From: Deltaproteobacteria bacterium
GTDB taxonomy: Bacteria > Desulfobacterota > Binatia > UTPRO1
Direction: 5' to 3'
Assembly: GCA_020848745.1 (NCBI GenBank)
Contig: JADLHM010000030.1
Span: 1 to 50,498, forward strand
DNA: 50,498 bases
In this document: in pieces, positions 21,148 through 29,016 of the stretch
How positions within the stretch are numbered: the first letter of the stretch is position 1
Layout: every line of letters starts with the position of its first letter
Notes under the pieces: model-generated
The model's input: only the letters and a program-made list of their open reading frames with translations
Database searches by the model: none
What the model was told of the DNA's origin: nothing
Translations under genes and position numbers: made by a program

Positions 21148-24100
21148 CCGGGCACTGCATGATCCGGCGGAACGTGACGGCATCGAGGCGGATCGGCTCG
21201 GCGCTCTGCATGAAGTCGGCGCGCACCGACTCGGGGAGCTGCCTCTTCGCCGGCCGGGAACGGAAGCGGCGCCCGAACTGAGCGATCTTCCGCGCCACCT
21301 GGCCGACCTTCGACTTCGCCCACCGGTACTTCTTCGGCGTCCCGCAGAGCGTGCGCGCTTCGGCGAGCCTCGTGATCGCCCCGTCGAGCGACACGCGCAG
21401 GCTCTTCTGGAGAGCGGCCGACACCGTGAGGCCCATGGCGCGGGCGCGCACTGCGCTCAGCCGACACCCGATCGACGCGAAGGTCGCGGCCGGCGGCGCC
21501 GCGGTACACGGTTCCTCACCGCCGCCGATCGTGACCGTCGTATAGCTGCCGGTCCCGACCGACGTCGGCGAATCGAGGCCGCCGTCGTTCACGACCAGCA
21601 GCACGAGATACGTACCGGGAGCGTCGAACGTGTGCGAGGGTGTCGGGCCGACCGCGGTGCCACCGTCGTCGAAGTACCACTGGTAGCCGAGCGGTGCGCC
21701 CTCGGCGTCGGTGCTGGCGCCGCCGTCGAACACGATCGGCACGCCGACCTCGCCGACGTACGGGCCGCCGACGGCCGCACGCGGCGGCTCGTTCGCGAGC
21801 GGCGGACATGGAACGGTGAAGGATGCCGTGAGCCCGACGCCGTCCGCGTCCACGACGTAGGCGCCCGCCGCCGTCGTCGCGTCGACGGAGAGCGCGAAGC
21901 GGAGCGCCAGCGTGAGCGCGGAGACGCGGTTGAGGGCGTCGATCGGCACGTCGCGCCAGACGGATGGGCCGCTCGGTCCATCGATGCGCACGTGCGTCGT
22001 GTCGCCGGGGTGGATCGTGCTCGAGCCCGGGACCGGGCCGTCGGCGAGGTTCCATCCGCTCGCGAGCGCGACCAGTGGGACACCCGTGACGTTCGCGAGG
22101 ATGCGGTCGCCGGGCGCGGCGCAGGCGGGGAAGAGCGTCAGCGCTGGCCCCTCGAACGCCTGGACGTCCGCGATCGTCGTCGCGGGTGGCGACGTCTTGG
22201 CCCCGTCGGAGACGGTGAGTGCGACCGTGTAGCGGCCGGGCGCCGCGTACGCATGCGCGAACGGCGCATCGACGGGAACGGTCACCGGCGGCGTGCCGTC
22301 GCCGAAGTCCCAGCGCGCCGCGAGCGCGTGGCCCAAGGGATCGAACGAGCGGCGTGCGTCGAAGCGGATCGCCGCCGACGGTGCGCCCGCCGTGGCGAAG
22401 CCGCGGTAGGGTCCCGCGGCATCGGCGACGAGTCCGGACGGCCAGCGGTCGCGCACGAAGACGTCCTCGAGGCCGTTCGTGTCGGCTGGCACCAGATTCG
22501 TCGCGTCGGAGACGAACGCGACGAAGCGGCCGTCCGCGCTCAAGGCCATGCGGGTCTCGTCGTTGATGAAATGTCCTTCGCCGCTGCTGCCGTCGCCTTG
22601 ATCGCCGTTCGTGGCGACGCTCGCGAGGTCGGTCGAGCCGGCGACGAGATCGCGGACGAAGACGTCCTCACGGTTGTTGGTGTCCGCGAGCACGAGGTTG
22701 TCGGCCCGCGAGCGGAAGACGACGAAGCGTCCGTCGGCGCTGATCATCGGGTCACGGTTGCACGTGGCCACCGACTCGAACCTCGAGCACGTCGCCTGCT
22801 CGCCTGCGCCGGAGATGTCCGCACGCATGGTCGTGCCTTGAACGCGGTCACGTACGAAGACGTCGCCGAAGCCGTTGGTGTCGCCGGCGACCAGGCTCGA
22901 CGACGGCGACACGAACGCGACGAAGCGGCCGTCGGCGCTGATCGACGGGCTCGCGGCGGTCGCGGCGCTCGCCGGGGCGCCGCCGGTCGGGACGCTCACG
23001 AGCTCGGTCGTCTGCGCCACGCGATCGCGCACGTAGACGCGCTCGAAGCCGAACGCCGGCGTCCCGATGACGAGATCGGTCGCGCCCGACTCGAAGGCGA
23101 CGTAGCGGCCGTCGGCGCTGATGCCGAGTCGCGGGTCGCTGCCGGAACTGGCGCCGGCGCCCGACTGTCCACCACCCGCGGCAATGTTCACGCGCTCGGT
23201 CGTACCGTTCACCCGGTCGCGTACGAACACGTCGCCGGTGTCGTTGGTGTCGCCGGCGACGAGGTTCGTCTGGTTCGAGTAGAACGCGACGTAGCGCCCG
23301 TCGGCGCTGAGCGCCGGCCGGAGGCTACGACACGGGTCGGTGGCCGTCGGCGGGCACGTGCCCCCGAGCTCTTCGGACGAGACGTCGGCCCGTTCCTCGG
23401 AGCCGGTCGCGAGATCGTGGACGAGGATGCTCACGACCGGCGCGCTCGTCGCCGAGCTCGCCTCCGTGCACTCGTAGGCGACGAAACGGCCGTCGCCGCT
23501 CACGGTCGGGAAGTCGCTTTTCTGGCACGCGGACGCGCTCACGGGGATGGTCGTGCCCGCGCGCCGGTCGCGCGCGTACACGTGACTGTCGCCGAGCGCG
23601 CCGAGCCCGTCCGCCGCCGAGCGAAAGACGACGATCGCGCCGTCGGCGCTCATCGCGGGCACGAAGGATCCGGAGTCCCCGGTCGCCTCCTCGCCGTGCG
23701 GGCCGACGCTCACGCGTTCGGTCGTGCCGACGAGCGGCTGATCGCCGAAGACGGCGACCGCCGCCGTCGTGGTACCGACGGCACCATGATCGTCGGTGAC
23801 GGTGAGGGTCGCCGTATAGGTGCCCGGCTCGGCGTACATATGCGCCGGAGTCGGCCCGGTCGCCGTCGCGCCGTCGCCGAAGCTCCACGCGTACGCGACG
23901 ATCGTGCCGTCGACGTCGAAGGAGCGCGTGGCGTCGAACGCGACCGCGCCGCCCGCGGTCCCGCGCCGCGCGCCGCCGGCGTGCGCCTCGGGCGCGAAGT
24001 TGTCGCCGAGCGTGTAGTACGAGTCGCCGTGACGCGCGTACGCGACCTGGAACTTGAGGACGTCGCCCGTGCGCACCGTGCCGGTCTTCCGCTCCTCGAC

Positions 24101-25129
24101 CGTGCGCGCCCCACTCGCGTCGTGCGCGCGGACGTTCAGCGTGTACGGGCCGTCGCCGGTCGCGATCATCTCGAAGCGATAGCGTCCCTCGAGTGGCCGC
24201 GGGATCGTGAGTATGCGGCCGGGCGGGAGCGGTGCGAGCGTGCCGAGGGGATCGGCCCACACCGGCTGCGGCATGTAGGACGCGTCCGGCACGTCGACGA
24301 CGGTCGTCGCGGTCGCGGGATCCCATCCGACCCGCCGTCCGCGCGGGTCGATCACGGTGATCTCGACGGGTGACTTCGTCGATGCGGTGAGCGGGGCGGG
24401 GCGGATCTGGCCGTTGTCGTCGACGTCGTCGTCGCTGGGGTCGGGCGACTCGTCGGCGTGGCGGAGGACGGCGCGGAGACCACCGCTCACCAGGCGCTGC
24501 CATTCCGGCCCGAGGATGTGCTCGAGCGGCACCGGATAGTCGTCCCAGCGGAGGCGCGCCGGATCGAGCACGAGATAGGACGAGCTCACGTCGTCCCACC
24601 CGACGACGACGACCGGATGGAAGCGGCCGGGTTCGCGTTGCAGATAGAGGATCGACGGGATGCCGCTCTCGAGATCGCCGTCGACGTACACGCGCATCTC
24701 CGGCCATGCGTGCGGAACGAAGTCGATACCGGCCTGGATGCCGGACGCGTCCCGGAAGCCGAACGAGAATGCGTCGTAGTCGACGATCACGGTTTCCGCG
24801 GGGCTCGTCTGATAGCCGCTGAACTCGATGAGGAAGGCGTGGATGTAGTCGGGCGTCGGACCGAGCACCGACTGATTCCCCGGCACGGGGAAGAGCGGCA
24901 CCAGGTTTTGCGACGCCGCCACCATCGCGATGCAGGCGAGCAGCGAGCCCCGCTTCCGCATCGGCACGTCCTGGTTCGCGCCGACCAGCACCGACCGCCA
25001 GAGCGGGTCCTGTTGCGAATAGAACGGCACCGGGAGCGGATTCGGATTCGGGTGCGGCGCGGCTGCGACCGGTCGGGCGGCGAGCAGGGCGACGAGCAGG
25101 ATCAGGGCGACGAAACGATGCTTCTCCAT
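21134..25129 (-). CDS. Large exported protein: C39-like peptidase, PKD domains and seven-bladed propeller
   Basis: A 1331-aa product. The ATG at 25129 has AGGAG upstream and a clean signal peptide (MEKHRFVALILLVALLA...VAA). Residues ~30-220 look like a C39-type cysteine peptidase (VPFYSQQDPLW, Cys in SLLACIAMV, RFHPVVVVGWDD, YLVLDP). A PKD domain (~378-455, YAWSFGDG) follows. Seven repeats of the ADGRFVAF...DVFVRDR type then fill ~470-890 and fit a TolB-like seven-bladed propeller. Two more PKD domains lie at ~900-985 (RWDFGDG) and ~1113-1196 (YQWYFDDGG). The C-terminal ~130 residues have spaced Cys and a basic region (KKYRWAKSKVG). Operator O3 lies 50-88 bp upstream. It probably acts at the surface or outside the cell. 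Peptidase activity is uncertain because the Cys context is atypical. Confidence 0.88.
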   Translation of the reverse strand: MEKHRFVALILLVALLAARPVAAAPHPNPNPLPVPFYSQQDPLWRSVLVGANQDVPMRKRGSLLACIAMVAASQNLVPLFPVPGNQSVLGPTPDYIHAFLIEFSGYQTSPAETVIVDYDAFSFGFRDASGIQAGIDFVPHAWPEMRVYVDGDLESGIPSILYLQREPGRFHPVVVVGWDDVSSSYLVLDPARLRWDDYPVPLEHILGPEWQRLVSGGLRAVLRHADESPDPSDDDVDDNGQIRPAPLTASTKSPVEITVIDPRGRRVGWDPATATTVVDVPDASYMPQPVWADPLGTLAPLPPGRILTIPRPLEGRYRFEMIATGDGPYTLNVRAHDASGARTVEERKTGTVRTGDVLKFQVAYARHGDSYYTLGDNFAPEAHAGGARRGTAGGAVAFDATRSFDVDGTIVAYAWSFGDGATATGPTPAHMYAEPGTYTATLTVTDDHGAVGTTTAAVAVFGDQPLVGTTERVSVGPHGEEATGDSGSFVPAMSADGAIVVFRSAADGLGALGDSHVYARDRRAGTTIPVSASACQKSDFPTVSGDGRFVAYECTEASSATSAPVVSILVHDLATGSEERADVSSEELGGTCPPTATDPCRSLRPALSADGRYVAFYSNQTNLVAGDTNDTGDVFVRDRVNGTTERVNIAAGGGQSGAGASSGSDPRLGISADGRYVAFESGATDLVIGTPAFGFERVYVRDRVAQTTELVSVPTGGAPASAATAASPSISADGRFVAFVSPSSSLVAGDTNGFGDVFVRDRVQGTTMRADISGAGEQATCSRFESVATCNRDPMISADGRFVVFRSRADNLVLADTNNREDVFVRDLVAGSTDLASVATNGDQGDGSSGEGHFINDETRMALSADGRFVAFVSDATNLVPADTNGLEDVFVRDRWPSGLVADAAGPYRGFATAGAPSAAIRFDARRSFDPLGHALAARWDFGDGTPPVTVPVDAPFAHAYAAPGRYTVALTVSDGAKTSPPATTIADVQAFEGPALTLFPACAAPGDRILANVTGVPLVALASGWNLADGPVPGSSTIHPGDTTHVRIDGPSGPSVWRDVPIDALNRVSALTLALRFALSVDATTAAGAYVVDADGVGLTASFTVPCPPLANEPPRAAVGGPYVGEVGVPIVFDGGASTDAEGAPLGYQWYFDDGGTAVGPTPSHTFDAPGTYLVLLVVNDGGLDSPTSVGTGSYTTVTIGGGEEPCTAAPPAATFASIGCRLSAVRARAMGLTVSAALQKSLRVSLDGAITRLAEARTLCGTPKKYRWAKSKVGQVARKIAQFGRRFRSRPAKRQLPESVRADFMQSAEPIRLDAVTFRRIMQCPADVS

Positions 25130-25458
25130 GACGGATCTCCTCTCTGGCCGACGCTGATAGGACCGTCGCGTCACGGAGTCCTGGACGAGATCAGGAGAAA
25201 CTCAGGTGATTTCGAGGCGGCTCCCACGGTCGCGAGCGCCATGCCGTTTCTTGTCGACCGGCCTCATCCCCTCACTATCGCCACTCCGTGGGCGGCCGCT
25301 CGAGACCTCGCATTCCGCTCCTGCTCTTCGCCCTCGCGGCCCGGGCTGTGGGGACTCAGCCGAGCGGAATTCGATCAGATCGTGGTTGGCGATCTCACAC
25401 GCCTCCTAATCTGGCCGCCGACCCCTGCAAGGGGTGCTCTTCTCGTAGGATGGTGCGG
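25130..25458. other. Intergenic region carrying operator O3, otherwise empty
   Basis: Besides the ribosome site, the -10-like TATCAG (25159-25154) and operator O3 for the gene starting at 25129, the remaining ~240 bp up to the metallophosphoesterase stop contain only short overlapping frames without ribosome sites. I see no gene there. Confidence 0.5.
25179..25217 (-). promoter_or_regulatory. Operator array O3, four half-sites with 11-bp period
   Basis: TCCTGG (25179), ATCAGG (25190), CTCAGG (25201) and TCGAGG (25212) repeat every 11 bp on the plus strand, in the same order as O1. Nineteen bp toward the gene is TATCAG, and the start codon at 25129 lies 50 bp from the array. A -35 hexamer at normal spacing would overlap the nearest half-site, as in activator-dependent promoters. 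Confidence 0.7.
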
Positions 25459-26247
25459 TTATGGCGCGACCTCGATCACGAGCGATGGATCGAAGGATGC
25501 GTTCTCGACGACGCCGCTCTTCGCGTAGCCGCGCGGATTGGCGACGACGCGCGTGCTGCCGACCGTGTAATCGAAGCTGTCGTGCATGTGCCCATGCAGC
25601 CACAACCGCGGCTTCCAGCGCAGGATGCGGTCCTCGAGGTCGCTGACGAAACAGGGGTTGAGCGGCGAACCGGCGAAGCGCGGATGGATGCTGCCGCGCG
25701 CCGGCGCAAAGTGCGTGACGACAACTGTCGGGCCGTCGTGCGCCTCGCCGAACTTCGCATCCAACCACGCGACCGACTTCTCGAACTCCGCGCGCGACAC
25801 ATCGGGCGTGAAGAGTTCGGCGCGTCCGGGTGCGACCGCGATGCGCGAGAAGTCGCGCACCATCGACATCGCCTGCCGCAGCCCGGCTTCGCGCTGCTGC
25901 GCGTCGGCGAACAGCCGATGGTCCGACCACAGCGTGCAGCCAAGAAACCGCACGCCCTCGAAGTGCCACTCTTCGCATTCGAGGACGTGGATTCGCGATC
26001 CCTTCGCGTGTTCGCGAAGCTGCGCGATCGTCGTCTCGAGGTCCGAGCCGTAGAACTCGTGATTGCCGGCGACCACCAGCGTCGGCTGCTCGAACTGCCT
26101 GGCCCATTCGATCGAGCCTTGCGCCCGGGCCAGATCGCCGGCGACGACGACGACGTCAGCGTCGGTGCGCGGCACCGGCATGGGATGCACCGACAGGTGC
26201 AGGTCGGACAAGAGTTGGATCTTCAATCGCTCACCGCGTTCCGGCAT
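25459..26247 (-). CDS. Calcineurin-like metallophosphoesterase
   Basis: A 262-aa cytoplasmic protein with the complete dimetal phosphoesterase motif series: DLHL near residue 15, VVAGDLA near 35-40, VVAGNHEF near 60, VTHFAPA near 175 and LHGHMHDSFDY near 220. Substrates of this family range from phosphodiesters to nucleotides; none can be inferred here. Two starts are possible. The ATG at 26247 overlaps the upstream PAS gene by 17 bp. A TTG at 26226 would begin exactly at KIQLLSDLHL, where family members usually start. The genes share a strand, so co-expression with the PAS protein is likely. Confidence 0.9.
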   Translation of the reverse strand: MPERGERLKIQLLSDLHLSVHPMPVPRTDADVVVVAGDLARAQGSIEWARQFEQPTLVVAGNHEFYGSDLETTIAQLREHAKGSRIHVLECEEWHFEGVRFLGCTLWSDHRLFADAQQREAGLRQAMSMVRDFSRIAVAPGRAELFTPDVSRAEFEKSVAWLDAKFGEAHDGPTVVVTHFAPARGSIHPRFAGSPLNPCFVSDLEDRILRWKPRLWLHGHMHDSFDYTVGSTRVVANPRGYAKSGVVENASFDPSLVIEVAP

Positions 26248-26689
26248 CCTTCACCGCCTTTTGCGCCTTCTCGAGCGCGACGCGTTCGGTCGCGTCGCGC
26301 GCGACGGCGACCGAGCCGAGCACATGGCCTGCCTCGTCGCGAACGAGCGAGAAGCTCATCTCGACGTAGAGCTTGGCGCCCGACTTGCTCAGCCCGCGCG
26401 TCAGCGTCGGGTGGCCGCTCAGGCGCAGCTTGCCGCTCTGCATCGCGGCGTCGAAGCCGCGCCAGTGCGCGACGCGCAGGCGCTCGGGGATGATCAAGTC
26501 GAGGCTGCTGCCGATCGCCTCGCTCGCGGTGAAGCCGAACATCGCCGCGGCGGCTGCGTTCCAGCGCTCGATCACGCCTTCGCGGTTCGCGTAGACGATC
26601 GCTTCGGCGGTCTGCGCAATGATCTGTTCGGCAAGCGACGCTGCCGCGCCGTCCGGGCTGGCAGGCTCCGTGGTCGAAGCTGAGTCCAT
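26231..26689 (-). CDS. Single-domain PAS sensor protein
   Basis: A 152-aa cytoplasmic protein consisting almost only of a PAS domain. It shows AEQIIAQTAEAIVYANREGVIERWNAAAAAMFGF at ~20-53, IIPERLRVAHWRGF and a closing strand SFSLVRDEAGHVLGSVAVARDATER. There is no kinase, cyclase or DNA-binding output domain, so it must signal by contact or simply bind a ligand (heme, flavin or a small molecule). The end of the gene overlaps the start of the metallophosphoesterase, its most obvious partner. The ATG at 26689 is the only reasonable start. Confidence 0.9.
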   Translation of the reverse strand: MDSASTTEPASPDGAAASLAEQIIAQTAEAIVYANREGVIERWNAAAAAMFGFTASEAIGSSLDLIIPERLRVAHWRGFDAAMQSGKLRLSGHPTLTRGLSKSGAKLYVEMSFSLVRDEAGHVLGSVAVARDATERVALEKAQKAVKDAGTR

Positions 26690-26775
26690 GGACCGATCTC
26701 CCTTCGCGCGACGGTCCTCGACGGGCGCGCATCCGTTCGGTGGTAGTCTCGCTCGGCGCGTTGTCAGCCTACCCG

Positions 26776-26807
26776 TTGTCAGACAGTCGGATCTGTACTG
26801 CCGCTTG
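26776..26807 (+). repeat. 32-bp dispersed repeat, copy 2
   Basis: This is the plus-strand counterpart of 16985-17016 (28 of 32 identical, including CTGTACTGCCG). An extra CGTTGTCAG occurs at 26759 and again at 26774, so this copy adjoins a 15-bp-spaced direct repeat. It lies in the gap upstream of the PAS gene and is not coding in any convincing frame. Confidence 0.55.
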
Positions 26808-26901
26808 AGTCGTCCTCGACGACGACGACGCGCTCGTCACCGCGTCGATCAACATCTCCGCGGCAACACGATCGGCGGCATGGAGCGGACGCGCCGCTGG
26901 C

Positions 26902-27174
26902 TCACGGGCACTCGCCGCGATGGGCGACGCTGGTGCCGTCGCCGCCGTCTACGCTCGCTTCCTCGCAGAGCAGGCGGGCGCGGGCCGTGACCTTGCAATG
27001 GCTCGCGACGCCGAGCTGGGTCTCGAGGCTGGCGAGCGCCGGCGCGACCCGGGCCTCGTCCTTGATCGTGTGGCACTGGAGATGGTCGCGCTGCTGCGCG
27101 CCGCTCGGCGCGGCCGCGGTGAGTGCGAGCATCGCCACGATGCCGCTCGCTCGGCTGATCGTCGTCCTTCGCAT
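26902..27174 (-). CDS. Small exported protein, half of a two-part Cys domain
   Basis: A 90-aa product whose ATG at 27174 is preceded by an ideal AAGGAGG. The signal peptide is MRRTTISRASGIVAMLALTAAAPSGA. The mature ~64 residues read DHLQCHTIKD, LETQLGV, HCKVTARARLLC and end in Cys-Pro. In related genomes a longer family (CYKVKD ... CKVKGKAKLLC ... a second CYKVK half) has this pattern; here only the first half is present. It may be a shortened but intact member. Function is unknown, with a likely periplasmic or extracellular, disulfide-bonded location. Confidence 0.72.
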   Translation of the reverse strand: MRRTTISRASGIVAMLALTAAAPSGAQQRDHLQCHTIKDEARVAPALASLETQLGVASHCKVTARARLLCEEASVDGGDGTSVAHRGECP

Positions 27175-27356
27175 GATCGATCCTCCTTGGGGGCTGCCGT
27201 CGCGCCGCGCGTCGTGACGATCTCGGCGGGCGGCGACGTCGATGGGCGGAGCATACCGCGCGCCGGAAGGTCGGGTCGACGACGAACCAGCGGAGCATCG
27301 CATCCCGATGTCGGCGTCGATGTCCACGTCGCATGCGTGTTTCCGATCCCGAGACG

Positions 27357-28376
27357 TCAGTGGCCTTTCACCTTCTCGTGATGACCACCGAAGGCATAGC
27401 GCATCGCGGAGAGGACACGATCCTGGAACTCGGCCTGGCCGCGCGAGGCGAAACGCTCCATGAGCGCCGCCGCGAGGACGTTCGCCGGCACCGCTTCGTC
27501 GATCGCGGCGTCGAGGGTCCAGCGGCCCTCACCGGAGTCCGAGACGTGGCCGGAGAAGCCGTCGAGCTGCGGGTCGCTCGCGAACGCGCGCGCGGTCAGA
27601 TCGAGCAGCCAGGACGCGATCACGCTGCCGCGCCGCCACACCTCGGTGATCTCGGCGAGATCGAAATCGTACTGGTAGTACTCCGGGTCGCGGAGCGGCG
27701 TCGTCTCGGCGTCGGCGGCATGCGCGTGCTTCCCGATGTCGGCATGGCGGAGAATGTTCAGTCCCTCGGCGTACGCCGCCATGAGGCCGTATTCGATGCC
27801 GTTGTGCACCATCTTCACGAAGTGACCCGCGCCGCTCGGACCGCAATGCAGGTACCCCTCCTCCGCGGTCGACGTCCGCGACTCGCGGCCCGCCGTCGGC
27901 TCGAGCCGTCCGCACCCTGGCGCCAGCGTCTTGAAGATCGGAGCGAGGCGCCGCACGACCTCCGCCTCGCCGCCGATCATGAGACAGTAGCCGCGCTCGA
28001 GCCCCCAGACGCCGCCGCTCGTGCCGCAGTCGACGTAGTGGATGCCGCTCGCCGCGAGCCGCTTCGCGCGGTCGACGTCGTCGCGGTAGAACGAGTTGCC
28101 GCCGTCGATCACGACGTCGCCGGGCGCGAGCTTCGGGACGAGGTCGGCGAGCGTCTGGTCGACGAGCGCCGCCGGCACCATCAGCCAGAGCGCCCGTGGC
28201 GGGGCGAGGGCCGCGACGAGCGCGTCGAGCGAATGCACACCGGTCGCACCCTCGCGTGCGATCGCGTCGACCGCAGTCGGCACGACATCGTACGCGACCA
28301 CCTCCTGGCCGCCGCGCAGCAAGCGCCGGGTCATGTTGGCGCCCATCCGTCCCATCCCGATCATCCCGAGTTGCAT
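27357..28376 (-). CDS. gnd: 6-phosphogluconate dehydrogenase, decarboxylating (short type)
   Basis: A 339-aa enzyme oxidising 6-phosphogluconate to ribulose 5-phosphate, starting at the ATG after GGAGGAGGGTG. It shows the Rossmann motif [45 protein letters not shown], and the catalytic region [20 protein letters not shown]. Its length fits the short GndA/YqeC-like class (~300-340 aa), not the ~470-aa E. coli enzyme. The short class often prefers NAD, but I cannot tell the cofactor from sequence alone. It lies 4 bp downstream of trmO and is surely co-transcribed with it. Confidence 0.95.
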   Translation of the reverse strand: MQLGMIGMGRMGANMTRRLLRGGQEVVAYDVVPTAVDAIAREGATGVHSLDALVAALAPPRALWLMVPAALVDQTLADLVPKLAPGDVVIDGGNSFYRDDVDRAKRLAASGIHYVDCGTSGGVWGLERGYCLMIGGEAEVVRRLAPIFKTLAPGCGRLEPTAGRESRTSTAEEGYLHCGPSGAGHFVKMVHNGIEYGLMAAYAEGLNILRHADIGKHAHAADAETTPLRDPEYYQYDFDLAEITEVWRRGSVIASWLLDLTARAFASDPQLDGFSGHVSDSGEGRWTLDAAIDEAVPANVLAAALMERFASRGQAEFQDRVLSAMRYAFGGHHEKVKGH

Positions 28377-28380
28377 GTCG

Positions 28381-28881
28381 TCACCCTCCTCCGGTCGTGC
28401 GTTTCGGTCGCTTGAGCTTCGGCTCGATCCCCGCGGCGAGGTACGGCTCGATCCACCCGTGGCCCGCTTCGGGCCAGGCGTCGAACATCGGCAGATAGGG
28501 CTTGATGTCGAGGATCGGGGTCTCGTCGAGGAGGTCGAGGCCGAGGACGTGGATCTCGCCGCGCGCGACGTCGACCGACTCGAGCGCCACGTTGGTGAGG
28601 CCGAGCGGCGACGGGCGGTCGGGCGCGCGGGTCGCGAAGAGGCCGCGTTTGGGGCCGCCCCGCGGAGGCCGCACCTTCGATCCCCACCCGCCGCTGCGGT
28701 GGAAATGGAAGAGCAGCCAGATCCGGCCGAAGCCCTCCAGGTCGGCCAGCGCCTCGCGAAACTCCGGCGCGATCTCGATGACGCCCTTCGCATCGGCGGC
28801 CGCCGGCGGCTGGTGCGGCGCGTCCTCCCGGCGGGTCCAGGGGGTCCGGGCGCAGCCGATGATGCGGAGCTCGAGCGTCAC
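28381..28881 (-). CDS. trmO: TrmO-like tRNA t6A37 methyltransferase
   Basis: A 166-aa protein starting at GTG after GGGAG. It is a single TsaA/UPF0066 domain with [50 protein letters not shown] and [25 protein letters not shown], the family's hallmark segments. TrmO uses S-adenosylmethionine to N6-methylate threonylcarbamoyl-adenosine 37 in tRNAThr. E. coli TrmO has an extra C-terminal domain that is missing here, as in many short homologues. It is followed by gnd after 4 bp. Confidence 0.92.
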   Translation of the reverse strand: MTLELRIIGCARTPWTRREDAPHQPPAAADAKGVIEIAPEFREALADLEGFGRIWLLFHFHRSGGWGSKVRPPRGGPKRGLFATRAPDRPSPLGLTNVALESVDVARGEIHVLGLDLLDETPILDIKPYLPMFDAWPEAGHGWIEPYLAAGIEPKLKRPKRTTGGG

Positions 28882-29016
28882 GGCGCTCCCTACTTATCGC
28901 TGCGCGGCGCCGGCCGCGACCGCAGGGCTACCTGCCGAGACGCGGCGAGACGGCGCCCCCGGAGAGCGAGCGGTCTCCTCGGGGATACGCTCCGAGACAG
29001 CGCCCCGAACGGCGCG

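Noticed and set aside
18082-21183. Long antisense frame across the ATPase regulator
   Set aside because: Shadow frame; the sense strand has all domain motifs.
20618-24373. Long plus-strand frame across the C39/propeller gene
   Set aside because: Shadow frame with Arg-rich text; the opposite strand has propeller and PKD repeats.
25241-25528. Plus-strand small frame after operator O3
   Set aside because: Overlaps the metallophosphoesterase end, no ribosome site and no protein-like pattern.
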